8,333 bases of DNA from Gemmatimonadota bacterium. GTDB lineage: Bacteria > Gemmatimonadota > Gemmatimonadetes > Gemmatimonadales > Gemmatimonadaceae. The stretch spans positions 1-8,333 of the forward strand of contig QHUV01000553.1 of NCBI GenBank assembly GCA_003222065.1, read 5' to 3'. The notes below the pieces were generated by a model, which saw only the letters and a list, made by a program, of their open reading frames with translations, did not search any database and had not been told where the DNA came from. A program made the translations under genes and the position numbers. The stretch's first letter is position 1, and the number at the start of each line of letters is the position of its first letter. Below, piece after piece: positions 1 through 8,333 of the stretch.

Positions 1-158
1 TCGCGCCGAACGCGGTTGGGGAGTACGTACATCGGAACATGCCGCGGAGCACGCTGCGCCTGATGAAGGCGACCGGCCATTGTCCGCACATGAGTCATCC
101 GGACGAGACGATCCGGCTCATCGAGGATTACTTGCATGACGACGCCGGCGCCCGCTGA
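1..158 (+). CDS. rsbQ: RsbQ-like alpha/beta hydrolase, C-terminal end (partial)
   Basis: The window opens inside this gene. Reading from base 3, 51 codons remain before the TGA at 156-158. The visible peptide contains [20 protein letters not shown], which closely matches the C-terminal region of Bacillus RsbQ and of the related plant receptors KAI2 and D14. The histidine of the Gly-His pair (codon 78-80) corresponds to the catalytic-triad histidine of the family. RsbQ is a cytosolic alpha/beta hydrolase that activates the PAS-containing phosphatase RsbP in the energy-stress pathway of Bacillus, probably by producing or delivering a small hydrophobic molecule. The serine nucleophile and aspartate lie outside the window and cannot be checked. 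The gene overlaps the following PAS histidine kinase by 23 bp, which supports a shared function. Assignment to the RsbQ subfamily rests on this short tail and on the neighbour; another alpha/beta hydrolase of the same superfamily is the main alternative. Confidence 0.8.
   Translation, partial: APNAVGEYVHRNMPRSTLRLMKATGHCPHMSHPDETIRLIEDYLHDDAGAR
123..127 (+). promoter_or_regulatory. Ribosome binding site of the histidine kinase
   Basis: GAGGA ends 8 bases before the ATG at 136 and lies inside the 3' end of the hydrolase gene. It supports the ATG at 136 as the true start and suggests translational coupling between the two genes. Confidence 0.6.
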
Positions 159-1266
159 TCTCGAGCGCGGAAGTGGCGCGTCCTGGATGGACCTGTGGGA
201 CCGCGCGCCGTGCGGCCTGGTCGTGCTCAACGACGATGGAACCATCGTCGCCGCGAATACGACTCTCACCGACATGCTCGACATCGCCGGAGCGGACCTC
301 CCTGGACGGAGCGTAGAGGCCATGCTCACGATTCCGGCGCGCATCTTCTACCAGACGCACTTCTTCCCACTCGTCAAGCTGCACGGCCACGCGGAGGAGA
401 TTTTTCTCACACTGCGCACGCGGTCTGGAAGCGGGGTTCCCGTGCTGGCCAATGCCGTCTGGCGCGATCGTGATGGCGGTGGACAGATCCATTGCGCGTT
501 CATGCGCATTCGCGAACGCGAGAAGTACGAGGAAGAGCTGCTGCGCACGAAGAAGGCGGCGGAGTTGGCCAGCGCATCGAAGTCACGGTTCCTATCCATG
601 ATGTCACATGACCTCCGGACGCCCCTCGGCGCCATCTCGGGCTACGCCGATCTTCTCGCGTTAGGCGTGCGTGGCGAAGTGACGGAGGAGCAGCAAGCGG
701 ACCTCGCCCGCATCAAGCGCGCGAGCAAATCGCTGCTCGGCATGCTCGACGACCTACTGACAGTAGCGCGCGAGCAGAGCGCGCAGCTACCGATGCGGCT
801 CGAGGTGCTGTCGGTCCGCACGGAGTTGATCGAGGCGGAGTCGATCGTTACACCACGTTTCATCGAAGCGGGTGTCGGTTATCGTCGCGACGAATCCGCG
901 CCCGACCTGACCGTTCGCGCCGATCGCGATCGGCTCCAGCGCATCCTGCTCAACCTCTTAACGAATGCCGTGAAGTTCACGCCGAGGGGAGGCAGAGTCT
1001 CAGTTGGATGCTCCGCCGTCGCCGACCGCGTTCTCATTCATGTAACGGACACAGGACGCGGCATTCCAGCGGAAATGCTCGGCCGCATCTTTCAACCCTT
1101 CGTGCAGGTCGACGCGGACGACGCGACAAATCAAAAGGGGATGGGGCTCGGCCTCGCCATTGGTCGAGAGCTGGCACGCGCGATGGGCGGTGACCTCGCG
1201 GTAGAAAGCGCGGTCGGCCGCGGCTCGATCTTTACGATCTCTCTTCCCGCCGCGGCAGCACGCTGA
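136..1266 (+). CDS. Soluble PAS-domain sensor histidine kinase
   Basis: This is a 376-residue protein without a signal peptide or membrane segment, so it should act in the cytosol. An N-terminal PAS domain covers about residues 15-128. It contains [16 protein letters not shown] (69-84), a signature I associate with the PAS domains of RsbP-like proteins found beside RsbQ. A short coiled linker (about 128-148) leads to the HisKA dimerisation domain, with SHDLRTP holding the phospho-accepting His158. The ATPase domain shows all the expected boxes: N box NLLTN (273-277), G1 box DTGRG (305-309), F box FQPF (319-322) and G2 box GMGLGL (335-340). The kinase should therefore be active. No receiver domain is fused and no response regulator is visible, so its target is unknown. 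It starts within the RsbQ-like gene, which predicts that the hydrolase supplies the signal sensed by the PAS domain. That link is inferred from family knowledge and gene order. Its 3' end overlaps the convergent glucan synthase gene. Confidence 0.92.
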   Translation: MTTPAPADLERGSGASWMDLWDRAPCGLVVLNDDGTIVAANTTLTDMLDIAGADLPGRSVEAMLTIPARIFYQTHFFPLVKLHGHAEEIFLTLRTRSGSGVPVLANAVWRDRDGGGQIHCAFMRIREREKYEEELLRTKKAAELASASKSRFLSMMSHDLRTPLGAISGYADLLALGVRGEVTEEQQADLARIKRASKSLLGMLDDLLTVAREQSAQLPMRLEVLSVRTELIEAESIVTPRFIEAGVGYRRDESAPDLTVRADRDRLQRILLNLLTNAVKFTPRGGRVSVGCSAVADRVLIHVTDTGRGIPAEMLGRIFQPFVQVDADDATNQKGMGLGLAIGRELARAMGGDLAVESAVGRGSIFTISLPAAAAR

Positions 1267-2608
1267 TCGCTCGCGGAGCGGTCGCTCGGCGCGGCGTCAC
1301 CAGCACCATATGTCGCTTGCCGTCGTCGACGAGGGCGATGCGACGCCCATCCACGGCGCGGCCGTCCAGCACCAGATCCACTCCGTCACCGCGAATCGCA
1401 TTGGGCTCGTGCACGACGATCTCGTAAATGCTCTTCCCATGACGGTAGGCGATCGAATACTCCGGCCAGCCCGCTGGCGCGGTCGGGCGAATCTCCAACT
1501 CGTCGCCGCGCTTATGGAAGCCGAGAATCGCCTCGAGCGCGACACGATACATCCAGCTCGCGGACCCGGTGTACCACGTCCAGCCGCCGCGTCCGAGATG
1601 ACCAGCGGCAGTGTAGACGTCGGCCGCCACGACGAAGGGCTCGACCTTGTAAATCGCCACGTCCTCCGGCGTCAGAGCGTGGGTAAGTGGGTTGACCATC
1701 TGAAATAATTCGAACGCGCGATTGCCGTCGCCGCGGAGTGCGGTGGCAAGTACCGACCAGAGTGCCGCATGCGTGTATTGCGCACCGTTCTCCCGCACGC
1801 CAGGGAGATAGCCCTTGATGTAGCCTGGGTCATGTGACGTTTTGTCGAACGGCGGCGTGAGGAGCATCAGCAGCCGAGCGTCCTCACGAACGAGATATTT
1901 CTCGAACGATTGCATTGCTTGCGCTTGCCGTTCCGGCGCCCCAGCGCCCGACAGCACACTCCAACTTTGCGCAATAGCGTCGATGCGACATTCGTCGCTC
2001 TCGCTCGAGCCTAACGGTGTACCGTCGTCGAAGTAGGCGCGGCGGTACCATGCGCCGTCCCAGGCGTGCGCTTCCACGGCGGCGGCATACGCGTCAGCCT
2101 GTGCGCGCAACTGAGCCGCCGCCACATCATTCCGGGCATCGGCCTGGTTGGCAAACGCCCGCAACGTCGCGATGAGGAACCAGGCGAGCCACACACTCTC
2201 GCCGCGTCCTTCCACACCGACGCGGTTCATGCCGTCGTTCCAATCGCCGATGCCGATGAGTGGCAAGCCGTGCTCGCCGGCCGTACAGGCTTTGCGCAGG
2301 GCGCGCAGGCAGTGCTCGTACACCGTGCCGCGCTCGTCACTGACGCGGGGCAATTCGTAGACTTCATGCTCGTGGGGCTCGAGCGCGCGCATCGTTAGGT
2401 ATGGCACGGTCTCGTCGAGCACCGTTGCGTCGCCGGTGACACGCACATAGTGGTCGACGACGTAGGGCAGCCACGCGAGATCGTCCGAAAAGCGCGTGCG
2501 CATGCCGCGGCCGCTGTCAGGATGCCACCAGTGCTGAACGTCGCCCTCGACGAATTGACGCGACGCGGCGCGTAGGATGTGCTGGCGCGCCACGCCAGGC
2601 TCGGCGTA
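1232..2608 (-). pseudogene. ndvB: GH94 phosphorylase C-terminal part of the broken cyclic glucan synthase
   Basis: This frame carries the last 458 residues of the synthase, cut off from the upstream part. Homology begins at [19 protein letters not shown] (from about 2608) and continues through GDVQHWWH and [21 protein letters not shown] (about 2225-2254) holds the aspartate that acts as general acid in GH94 phosphorylases. Further on are QYTHAALW and [11 protein letters not shown], which in the family contribute phosphate-site histidine and Thr-Gly residues. It ends with TAA at 1232-1234, inside the 3' end of the histidine kinase gene. The frame stays open upstream to 2821, but that stretch is out-of-frame translation of the neighbouring part and does not resemble the family. 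The frame differs from the upstream part by one base, and about 60-65 expected residues are absent at the join. An ATG at 2503 lies 14 bases after the upstream stop, but has no clear ribosome binding site, so separate expression is doubtful. A real deletion or an assembly error are both possible. Confidence 0.8.
1265..1283. other. Stem-loop at the convergent gene overlap
   Basis: GATCGCTC, a GCG loop and GAGCGGTC form an 8-bp stem with one G-T pair. It begins at the histidine kinase stop codon and lies within the last codons of the opposing gene. No T-run follows on either strand, so it is not a standard intrinsic terminator. It might protect a 3' end or may simply reflect the high GC content. 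Confidence 0.3.
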
Positions 2609-5600
2609 TCGCGGCCTCGGCACGTGGCACGTCTCGGTACTCGCGCACCGCGTCGCGAGCGGCGTCTTCACCCTGAGCAGCGCCGAGGACGATGACCATG
2701 TCGCGCGTCTCACCGGGAGCGAGATCCAGGACGCAGCGCAGTGCGGCGCAGGGATCGACGCCGACGCCCGTCGTACCGGCGAGTGGTCGCAAAAGCCCGA
2801 CCGGAGCGGCGGTTGTCCCATTGCGGCCCAGGAATTCGCGCCGGTCGGCGGTGTGGCTTGCCAGCGGTTCGCTCATCGCGCAGAAAGCGACCCACGACGC
2901 GAACTGCGGGTCGAAGAAGTTTTGTGCGTAGATCGCCCCCGTATCCGGCGCGAACGACGTATGGACCTGATGCTGCGTGTGCTCACGAAGACTGCCGACG
3001 ACCCACTCGATGTACGACGTCACGGCGATTCGGCGCGCGCGTGTCGCCTTATTCGCGATGCGCAGGAGCGACAACTTGATCGGCGCGTCTGCGGTGATAC
3101 CAAGCGTTAGGTGCGTCGCGATCCCAAACGCCTCGTGCTGAAAGGACGAGCTACCAGCGCCGTGGACGACGGTGTACGGCTTGTCGCGACGCATCGGTGC
3201 CGGCGTCGCGGTCCAACAGTCGCCACTCTCTTCATCGCGCAGATACACCACCTCGCTCGCCGGATCGCTCACGGGGTCATTGTGCCACGGTGTGAGGCGA
3301 AAGAACTGGCTGCTTTCGACCCAGGTGCATCCGGCGCCGCGCTCGCTCACGAGGAACCCGCCGTGCGCGTTCGCGACGACATTCGCCCACGGGGCAGGGG
3401 GGACGCGGTCGCCCCGCACGCGCACGAGATAATCGCCGTCGGTGGTGATCCCGCCGAGGCCATTATCAAAGCGAAGGGGCTCGTCAGGCGCCGACGACCT
3501 ACCCGTCGATCGCTCGGTCGCGCTGTCGTACCGACCGTTGCCTAACGACGCTGTTGCGTGATGCGTGACGGGCACCACCCCGTCGCTCGGGCTGAGTGGC
3601 CGAACGCGCCGGACCGCGGCCGGCGTGTATCGCCCGGAAGCACGAGGCAGAATGGCGGCCGGCTCCTGGGGTGGTCGCGCTTCATCGGACGGACCGACGG
3701 CCTCCTCGAGAATCTTTCCGATCGAGCGCCCGTCGCAGCGCACCAGCAGCCGTGCGGTCGCGCGCAGCATCGCGAGATCGGGCTCGCTTACGGCGTCGCG
3801 ACGACGCACGAATACACCACCCGGGCGGTCGATGATCGCCGAATCGGTCGCGGTGAACATCGCCGATGCAATCAGGTCGCTCAGTTCCTGCAGGTAGCTG
3901 TGCGCTCGGTCGTTCAGGACTACGAGGTCGACGGTCATCCCGCGTCGCCGCCAGTATCGGTGGGCGGCGAAAAGCTGTCGGAGCGTCGGCAATCCGTTCG
4001 TCGAGTCGATGGTGGCGAGCACGATCGGCCAATCACCAGAGATGCCCTGTGCCCAGAGCATCGGCTGCGAACCGCGGTTTTCGCGCAACTCATTCTGGGG
4101 CGCCCGCAACGCCGGGTTGCCGAAGAAGAGCGGACCGGCGAGATCCTGGAACACGGCGGCATCCGCGGGGGTGATGCCAAGCTCGCGCAGCTCGACCTGC
4201 GTCGCCGTCCACGCGAGATCCAGCGCCCGCTGTGCGGCATGGGGATGATTGTAGCGGTCAGCGAGCACGAACAACTGCTGGCGGGATGTCGCGACGAGGG
4301 TCGTGAACGCCACCGCGGCGGACTGGCCCGGCTCGAGCGCAACACGCACACGCAGAGCGAAGATCGGATCGAGCACGGCGCCGATGGTCTCGGAAAGCGG
4401 TCCGTCCACGGCGAGCGCGACTGGGTCTTGCGGGGTTCGACCCCGGCCGAGGAATCGAGCCCGATCGGTCTCGTAGCTGACCGAGCCAACGCGTTCGCCT
4501 CCCGCCGCCACGACGTGCGCGCACCACAGCCGGCGTTCCTGCGCCGAGCGTGGGCGGCGAGTTGCCGTCACCGTCGAACACCACTCATGCCATTCTGTCT
4601 CGACGAAGAGATTCGCGAATGCGGGATGTGCGCGATCCGCGTTAGGCGGCGCGAGGACGACCTCTCCGTAGCTCGTGAGCTCGATCTCGCGGCGCTCGGT
4701 ACTGCCGTTGGTCAGCGTGACACGCCGGACTTCCGCCGAGTCCTGCGGGACGATCGCGATTTCTGTCCGCGTTTCGATCTCGCCATCCGTGCGATGGAAG
4801 GTGACACGATCGGTCGCGAGGAGCGCTTGATACGAGTCCGCTCGAGCGCACACGGGTTGGTGTGCTGCCGACCAAATCCGTTGCCGTGTGACGTCCTTCA
4901 CGTAACAGAACTGCCCGGTCGCGTCGCGCGTGCCGTCGGCGCGCCACCGCGTGACCGCCAGATCCTCGTAGCGGCTGTAGCCCCCGCCGCAGTGGCTCAC
5001 CATGACCGTGTACGGCAAGCGACCGAGCAATGCCACGTGCGGCTGCGGCGTGTTGGGTTCGTCGATCTCGCGCACGGTGGGACGCTCCAGATCCGGATCC
5101 GGCAGCGCTTCGTTGGCGCGCGCCGCTTGCGGCTCCTGGAGCACGACCCGACGGGGCACGCGCTCGAACAATAGCAGCTCCGCGGCGCGGATTAGCGGTT
5201 CCTCATGGAACATCAATGCCAGCGCCGACGCGTACGGAGCGACGACCAGATCGCTGCCGAGACCGCGCTTGAGTCCCAGGTCGGGGACGCCGAACGCGCG
5301 ATACTGATACGTCAGATGGCGATCGCGCAGGTTGTAGGCGCTCTCGCTTATTCCCCAGGGCACGCCACGCTCGGCACCGTACGCAATGTGCCGCCGGACA
5401 GCGCTCTCGTACGTCTCCCCCAACACGGTGAACGGAAACGAACGCATAACGAGCACGGGCATCAAGTACTCGAACATGCTGCCGCTCCACGAGACGAGCG
5501 CCGTCTCGCCGGTGGCCCGCGTCAGCGTCCGCCCGAGGTGAAACCAGTGTTCGACCGGAACGTCATCCTTCGCGATGGCGACGAAGCTGGCAAGCCGCGC

Positions 5601-8333
5601 TTCCGAGGCGAGGAGATCGTAGTAGGACGAGTCGAGCGTGTGGCTACTCTGCTGATAGCCAATGGCGAACAGCTTCCGGTTGCCGTCGAACAGAAAGCGA
5701 AAGTCCATCTCCATCGCGAAGTCGTATGCGCGCTGGGCGATGGCCTGGAGCCGCGCGCCGACCTCGTCCTCGCCGGCCATGTCCAGACATGCGCGCCTGA
5801 CGGCAATGAGGTGACCGCAAAGATTGCCGCTGTCGACGGTGGAGATGTAGGCCGGTTCGAGCACGCGCAGATCGTGCAGATCATACCAGTTGTAGAAATG
5901 ACCCCGAAAGCGGCGCATGCGCTCGAGGGAGCGCAACGCCAGCTCGAGGCGCCGCGCCATGTCCTCGGCGGTGATGAAGCCGAGATCGCACGCACTCACG
6001 GTCGACAGCAGCTGAAGCCCGACGTTCGTTGGCGACACCCGCATCGCTGTTTCCGGCCGCGGATCCTCCTGAAAATTGTCCGGCGCGAGCCAGTTCGTGC
6101 TCGCGTTGACGAACGTGTCGAAGTACCGCCAGTGGAGCTGCGCGTACCGCATCGCGAGACGCCGCTCCTCCGGCGAGAGCTGCGGTCGCCGGGGCGGAGC
6201 GGGCTTGCTGAGCTTGTACGCGATCGCCGGCGCGAGGCTCCACAGCGCGACGAGTGGCAACACGACCGCGCCGACGAGCCAGCGTCGGGCGTGATCCGGA
6301 TGCGCGAGCTCGCCTAACGCCGCCAGCGCCAGAATGACGGCCGCGACGAGAACCGCCGGCCACATCGCGCGCCACGTGGCGCCCGCGTCAACGGCCACCT
6401 CGCGCTCGCTCTGGGACGACGTCTGCCACTCGAGAAGATGCTTTCTCGTTAGGCCAAGTCGCCAGAGGGTCCGCGCGATCGCGTCGGCCGAGAGCACCGC
6501 CTGATGCGGGAGGACGAGCACCAGTTGCGCGATCTCGACGACGCTGCGCCGCAAGTTATCGAGGATCTTCCACCGTGAGAGTAACGACAGGCGATTGCGC
6601 TCGAGACCCTGGGGTCCAGGCACCCACAGCGTGAGCCAGCGGAGAAGTTGCCAGTCGCCGCGGATCCACCGGTGCTTGCGTCGCGTGAACGTGAGATAGC
6701 GGCTGGGGTAGTCGTCGTAGACGGTGATGTCGGTTGCAAGCGCGGCACGGACGTAGCTGCCTTCGATCAAATCATGCGAAAGCAGCGCGTTTTCCGGAAA
6801 CCGGCCGTGCGTCGCCGTCTCGTACGCGGCGAGGTCATAGATGCCTTTGCCGGTGAAGCTGCCCTCGCCGAAGAGATCCTGATACACGTCGGACACGGCT
6901 GTCGTATACGGATCCACTCCGGGGTGACCGGAGAAGATCCTCGCGAAGCGCGACCGGTGCGCACTTGGCAGGGAGATTCCGACGCGGGGCTGGACGAGAC
7001 CGTACCCACGTACGACTCGACCAAGCTGCGCGTCATACTGAGCGCGGTTGAGGGGGTGCGCCAATACGCCGACGAGGAGCGCGGCGTGTCCCGGTGGGAG
7101 CACCGTGTCCGCATCGAGCGTGATCACATATCGCACACATCGGATCGCACTGACGTCGCCGACGATCACGGAGAAGGCTTCGTCGGCGCGCCCATGCACA
7201 AATTGGTTGAACTGCGCGAGCTTGCCGCGTTTCCGCTCCCATCCCATCCAGACACCTTCTTGCGCATTCCATCGTCGCGGGCGGTGGAAGAGATGGAACC
7301 GATCGCTCGATCCGTCGTTGCCGCCATAACGCGCGTTGAGGTCACGGATGCCCGCGGCCGCGGCGTCAATGATCGCGGCATCTTCGGGGCGCGTTTCCGT
7401 TTCGGAATCCGCAAAGTCGCTCAAGAGCGCGAAGTGAATTTGCGCTTCGCGGTTGGCGAGGAATTGCACTTCGAGCGTGGAGAGCGCATCGCGCACGACG
7501 TCGACGCTTGGGAAGAGCGTCGGAATCACGACCGCCGTCCGGAACTCCGCCGGAATCCCTCGGCCACCAGTTGCCTCTTCGCTCAAGTCGAGCTTCGGCA
7601 GGGTGTGCGGCGGGAGAAATGTCGTGACGAGCTGGTTTACGAGATTGATGGCGACGTCATTCGCGGGAATGAGCGCCAGCAGCAGGGCGGCGCCACCGGC
7701 TGCCCACGATGCCGGCGCCGTGGTTCGCCATGCGACCCAGAGCAATGCCAACGTGGCGGCGAGGATGCCGCCCCCGAACACCACGTATGGATGGTGCAAC
7801 ACCCACCGATGGGCGCGCTCGCCGAGCGCGGGACGGTAGCCGACCGCTCGCTCGAGCACGGCGAGACCTTCGTCGATGAGAAAGTACCCAACGTGCGCCC
7901 GGCGCGCGTCCCCTCTTCCGTTTCCGTCGGCCGAGCGCGCGAGGTCGATCGCGAGTTCGGCAACGGAGGCTTCCTCGCGGCGGGTGCGTTTCGCGACGCG
8001 CTCGACCACGTGTCGATAGTGGTCTCGCGTGGCGAACGCCATGCGCGTGTAGAATGCCGATGGATCCTGACGGAGCACGGCCTCGACCACGCTCTGCCGC
8101 TCGACGATGGCGCGCCAGTCCATACGAGCAATGGCGCGCAGACTCGTTATGCTGTTCGCAATGATGATCTGCGTCGTCGCTTGCCGCTGCGCCGCCCACG
8201 CGTCGGCCTCTTCGGCGCTTGGTCCATCCTCGCCGATCCACTGCTCGAGCCAGACGAGCGGCGGAAAATCACCGCGAGCCCGACGCAACTGCTGCAAAAA
8301 GCGCGAGACGAAGAACGGCGTTAGCTGTGGCGG
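2517..8333 (-). CDS. ndvB: Cyclic beta-1,2-glucan synthase (GT84 / cyclization / GH94), 5'-partial and disrupted near its 3' end
   Basis: The frame is open to the right edge, so the start lies outside; by family length (about 2,800 residues) roughly 300 N-terminal residues are missing. The visible part has 1,938 codons. Numbering from the TTG at 8297: two membrane segments (about 168-190 and 196-222) precede a GT84 domain (about 250-620) with the metal/UDP-glucose-binding LDADT (Asp395, Asp397), the acidic SHDLIEG (about 507) and [11 protein letters not shown] (about 540). Three more hydrophobic segments follow (about 584-604, 643-663, 669-697). Next comes the glycoamylase-like region (about 715-1085) with [10 protein letters not shown] and WSGSMFEYL (Trp937), the cyclization module classed as GH189. 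Then come a GH94-type sandwich and helical part (about 1085-1500) and a second GH94 sandwich (from about 1605). Such proteins sit in the inner membrane, build beta-1,2-glucan from UDP-glucose and cyclise it for the periplasm. After about residue 1896 (near 2608) the frame leaves the family sequence, giving about 30 unrelated residues before the TGA at 2517-2519. Confidence 0.88.
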   Translation of the reverse strand, partial: PPQLTPFFVSRFLQQLRRARGDFPPLVWLEQWIGEDGPSAEEADAWAAQRQATTQIIIANSITSLRAIARMDWRAIVERQSVVEAVLRQDPSAFYTRMAFATRDHYRHVVERVAKRTRREEASVAELAIDLARSADGNGRGDARRAHVGYFLIDEGLAVLERAVGYRPALGERAHRWVLHHPYVVFGGGILAATLALLWVAWRTTAPASWAAGGAALLLALIPANDVAINLVNQLVTTFLPPHTLPKLDLSEEATGGRGIPAEFRTAVVIPTLFPSVDVVRDALSTLEVQFLANREAQIHFALLSDFADSETETRPEDAAIIDAAAAGIRDLNARYGGNDGSSDRFHLFHRPRRWNAQEGVWMGWERKRGKLAQFNQFVHGRADEAFSVIVGDVSAIRCVRYVITLDADTVLPPGHAALLVGVLAHPLNRAQYDAQLGRVVRGYGLVQPRVGISLPSAHRSRFARIFSGHPGVDPYTTAVSDVYQDLFGEGSFTGKGIYDLAAYETATHGRFPENALLSHDLIEGSYVRAALATDITVYDDYPSRYLTFTRRKHRWIRGDWQLLRWLTLWVPGPQGLERNRLSLLSRWKILDNLRRSVVEIAQLVLVLPHQAVLSADAIARTLWRLGLTRKHLLEWQTSSQSEREVAVDAGATWRAMWPAVLVAAVILALAALGELAHPDHARRWLVGAVVLPLVALWSLAPAIAYKLSKPAPPRRPQLSPEERRLAMRYAQLHWRYFDTFVNASTNWLAPDNFQEDPRPETAMRVSPTNVGLQLLSTVSACDLGFITAEDMARRLELALRSLERMRRFRGHFYNWYDLHDLRVLEPAYISTVDSGNLCGHLIAVRRACLDMAGEDEVGARLQAIAQRAYDFAMEMDFRFLFDGNRKLFAIGYQQSSHTLDSSYYDLLASEARLASFVAIAKDDVPVEHWFHLGRTLTRATGETALVSWSGSMFEYLMPVLVMRSFPFTVLGETYESAVRRHIAYGAERGVPWGISESAYNLRDRHLTYQYRAFGVPDLGLKRGLGSDLVVAPYASALALMFHEEPLIRAAELLLFERVPRRVVLQEPQAARANEALPDPDLERPTVREIDEPNTPQPHVALLGRLPYTVMVSHCGGGYSRYEDLAVTRWRADGTRDATGQFCYVKDVTRQRIWSAAHQPVCARADSYQALLATDRVTFHRTDGEIETRTEIAIVPQDSAEVRRVTLTNGSTERREIELTSYGEVVLAPPNADRAHPAFANLFVETEWHEWCSTVTATRRPRSAQERRLWCAHVVAAGGERVGSVSYETDRARFLGRGRTPQDPVALAVDGPLSETIGAVLDPIFALRVRVALEPGQSAAVAFTTLVATSRQQLFVLADRYNHPHAAQRALDLAWTATQVELRELGITPADAAVFQDLAGPLFFGNPALRAPQNELRENRGSQPMLWAQGISGDWPIVLATIDSTNGLPTLRQLFAAHRYWRRRGMTVDLVVLNDRAHSYLQELSDLIASAMFTATDSAIIDRPGGVFVRRRDAVSEPDLAMLRATARLLVRCDGRSIGKILEEAVGPSDEARPPQEPAAILPRASGRYTPAAVRRVRPLSPSDGVVPVTHHATASLGNGRYDSATERSTGRSSAPDEPLRFDNGLGGITTDGDYLVRVRGDRVPPAPWANVVANAHGGFLVSERGAGCTWVESSQFFRLTPWHNDPVSDPASEVVYLRDEESGDCWTATPAPMRRDKPYTVVHGAGSSSFQHEAFGIATHLTLGITADAPIKLSLLRIANKATRARRIAVTSYIEWVVGSLREHTQHQVHTSFAPDTGAIYAQNFFDPQFASWVAFCAMSEPLASHTADRREFLGRNGTTAAPVGLLRPLAGTTGVGVDPCAALRCVLDLAPGETRDMVIVLGAAQGEDAARDAVREYRDVPRAEAAIRRAWRGAPAHPTRRVASIRRGRRSALVAS
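2600..2620 (-). other. Deletion and frameshift junction in the glucan synthase gene
   Basis: Upstream of this point the family sequence [12 protein letters not shown] is read in one frame. Directly after it, [13 protein letters not shown] is read in the frame shifted by one base. Related proteins have about 60-65 residues between these two blocks, including an LLNRWLLYQ-like and a GFRDQLQD-like segment, and neither is present here in any frame. The missing length should be about 190-200 bp and equal to 2 modulo 3. The block positions are read directly; the missing length is recalled from the family, not aligned. Confidence 0.7.

Larger units (their letters stand above)
659..6454. repeat. Dispersed octamer CGTTAGGC/T, eight copies
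   Basis: Copies on the plus strand lie at 659-666, 2393-2400, 3105-3112, 4640-4647 and 6447-6454. Copies on the minus strand lie at 2009-2016, 3540-3547 and 6312-6319. Six end in C, while those at 2393 and 3105 end in T. A shorter variant, CGTTAGC, is at 8319-8325. Flanking bases show no further consensus. Seven of the eight copies place a TTA or CTA leucine codon in the gene they lie in. The entry spans the copies; the sequence between them is ordinary coding sequence. Confidence 0.5.

Noticed and set aside
1265..1283. Intrinsic (Rho-independent) terminator
   Set aside because: The stem is present, but no U-tract follows on either strand.
2590..2630. Programmed ribosomal frameshift
   Set aside because: A programmed shift would keep all homologous residues. 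Here a block of about 60-65 residues is absent, and no slippery run or downstream pseudoknot is evident.
2609..2821. Upstream extension of the GH94 fragment to an ATG at 2821
   Set aside because: This stretch is the out-of-frame reading of the synthase part that is homologous in the other frame, so the ATG at 2821 is not a true start.
3558..5174. 538-codon open frame on the plus strand
   Set aside because: It lies antisense to the glucan synthase gene. The translation is rich in Arg, Gly and His with no recognisable domain, while the opposite strand matches a known family throughout. Long antisense frames are expected in high-GC genes.
5205..6317. 370-codon open frame on the plus strand
   Set aside because: It is antisense to the glycoamylase-like region, with low-complexity charged composition and no domain.
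8295..8297. TTG at 8297 as the start of the glucan synthase
   Set aside because: The frame stays open to the window edge, and the residues beyond the TTG continue family-like sequence. Family proteins have about 300 more N-terminal residues, so the gene is simply cut by the window.
6648..8324. 558-codon open frame on the plus strand
   Set aside because: Same reasoning: it is antisense to the GT84 and membrane part of the synthase, which has clear motifs, and its own translation resembles no family I know.

Overview
This is high-GC bacterial DNA (roughly 63-64% G+C by eye) that is coding almost end to end. Two gene groups converge. The organism cannot be fixed from the sequence alone. A large cyclic-glucan-synthase-type gene next to an RsbQ-type hydrolase and PAS histidine kinase fits several high-GC soil phyla; Gemmatimonadota or Proteobacteria are plausible, but this is a guess.

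Left side, plus strand (1-1266): the last 51 codons of an RsbQ-like alpha/beta hydrolase, recognised by its catalytic-histidine motif, overlap by 23 bp with a 376-residue soluble PAS sensor histidine kinase. The kinase start has a GAGGA ribosome binding site inside the hydrolase gene, so the two are probably translationally coupled. In Bacillus, RsbQ works with RsbP, a PAS-containing phosphatase. Here the same kind of PAS domain appears to be joined to a histidine kinase, suggesting that a hydrolase-derived small-molecule signal feeds a two-component system. No response regulator is visible in the window.

Right side, minus strand (8333-1232): one very large gene for a cyclic beta-1,2-glucan synthase (NdvB/ChvB/Cgs type). 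It contains membrane segments, a GT84 glycosyltransferase domain, the glycoamylase-like cyclization region and two GH94-type segments. Its 5' end lies beyond the right edge. Near 2608 the gene is broken: the reading frame changes, and about 60-65 residues that the family has at this point are missing, including the segment with the conserved FRDQLQD motif. The upstream frame stops at 2517. The GH94 catalytic part continues in another frame to 1232. The synthase and cyclization parts are therefore intact as far as seen, while the chain-length-controlling phosphorylase part is disconnected and has lost key residues. This is either a real deletion or an assembly error.

The two groups meet tail to tail with a 35-bp overlap of coding sequence (1232-1266), so there is no intergenic space between them. 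A short GC-rich stem-loop sits at the overlap. No RNA genes, mobile elements or CRISPR arrays were found. An octamer, CGTTAGGC/T, occurs eight times across both gene groups and both strands. Seven of the eight copies force a leucine TTA or CTA codon, so the octamer may be a genome-wide DNA signal.
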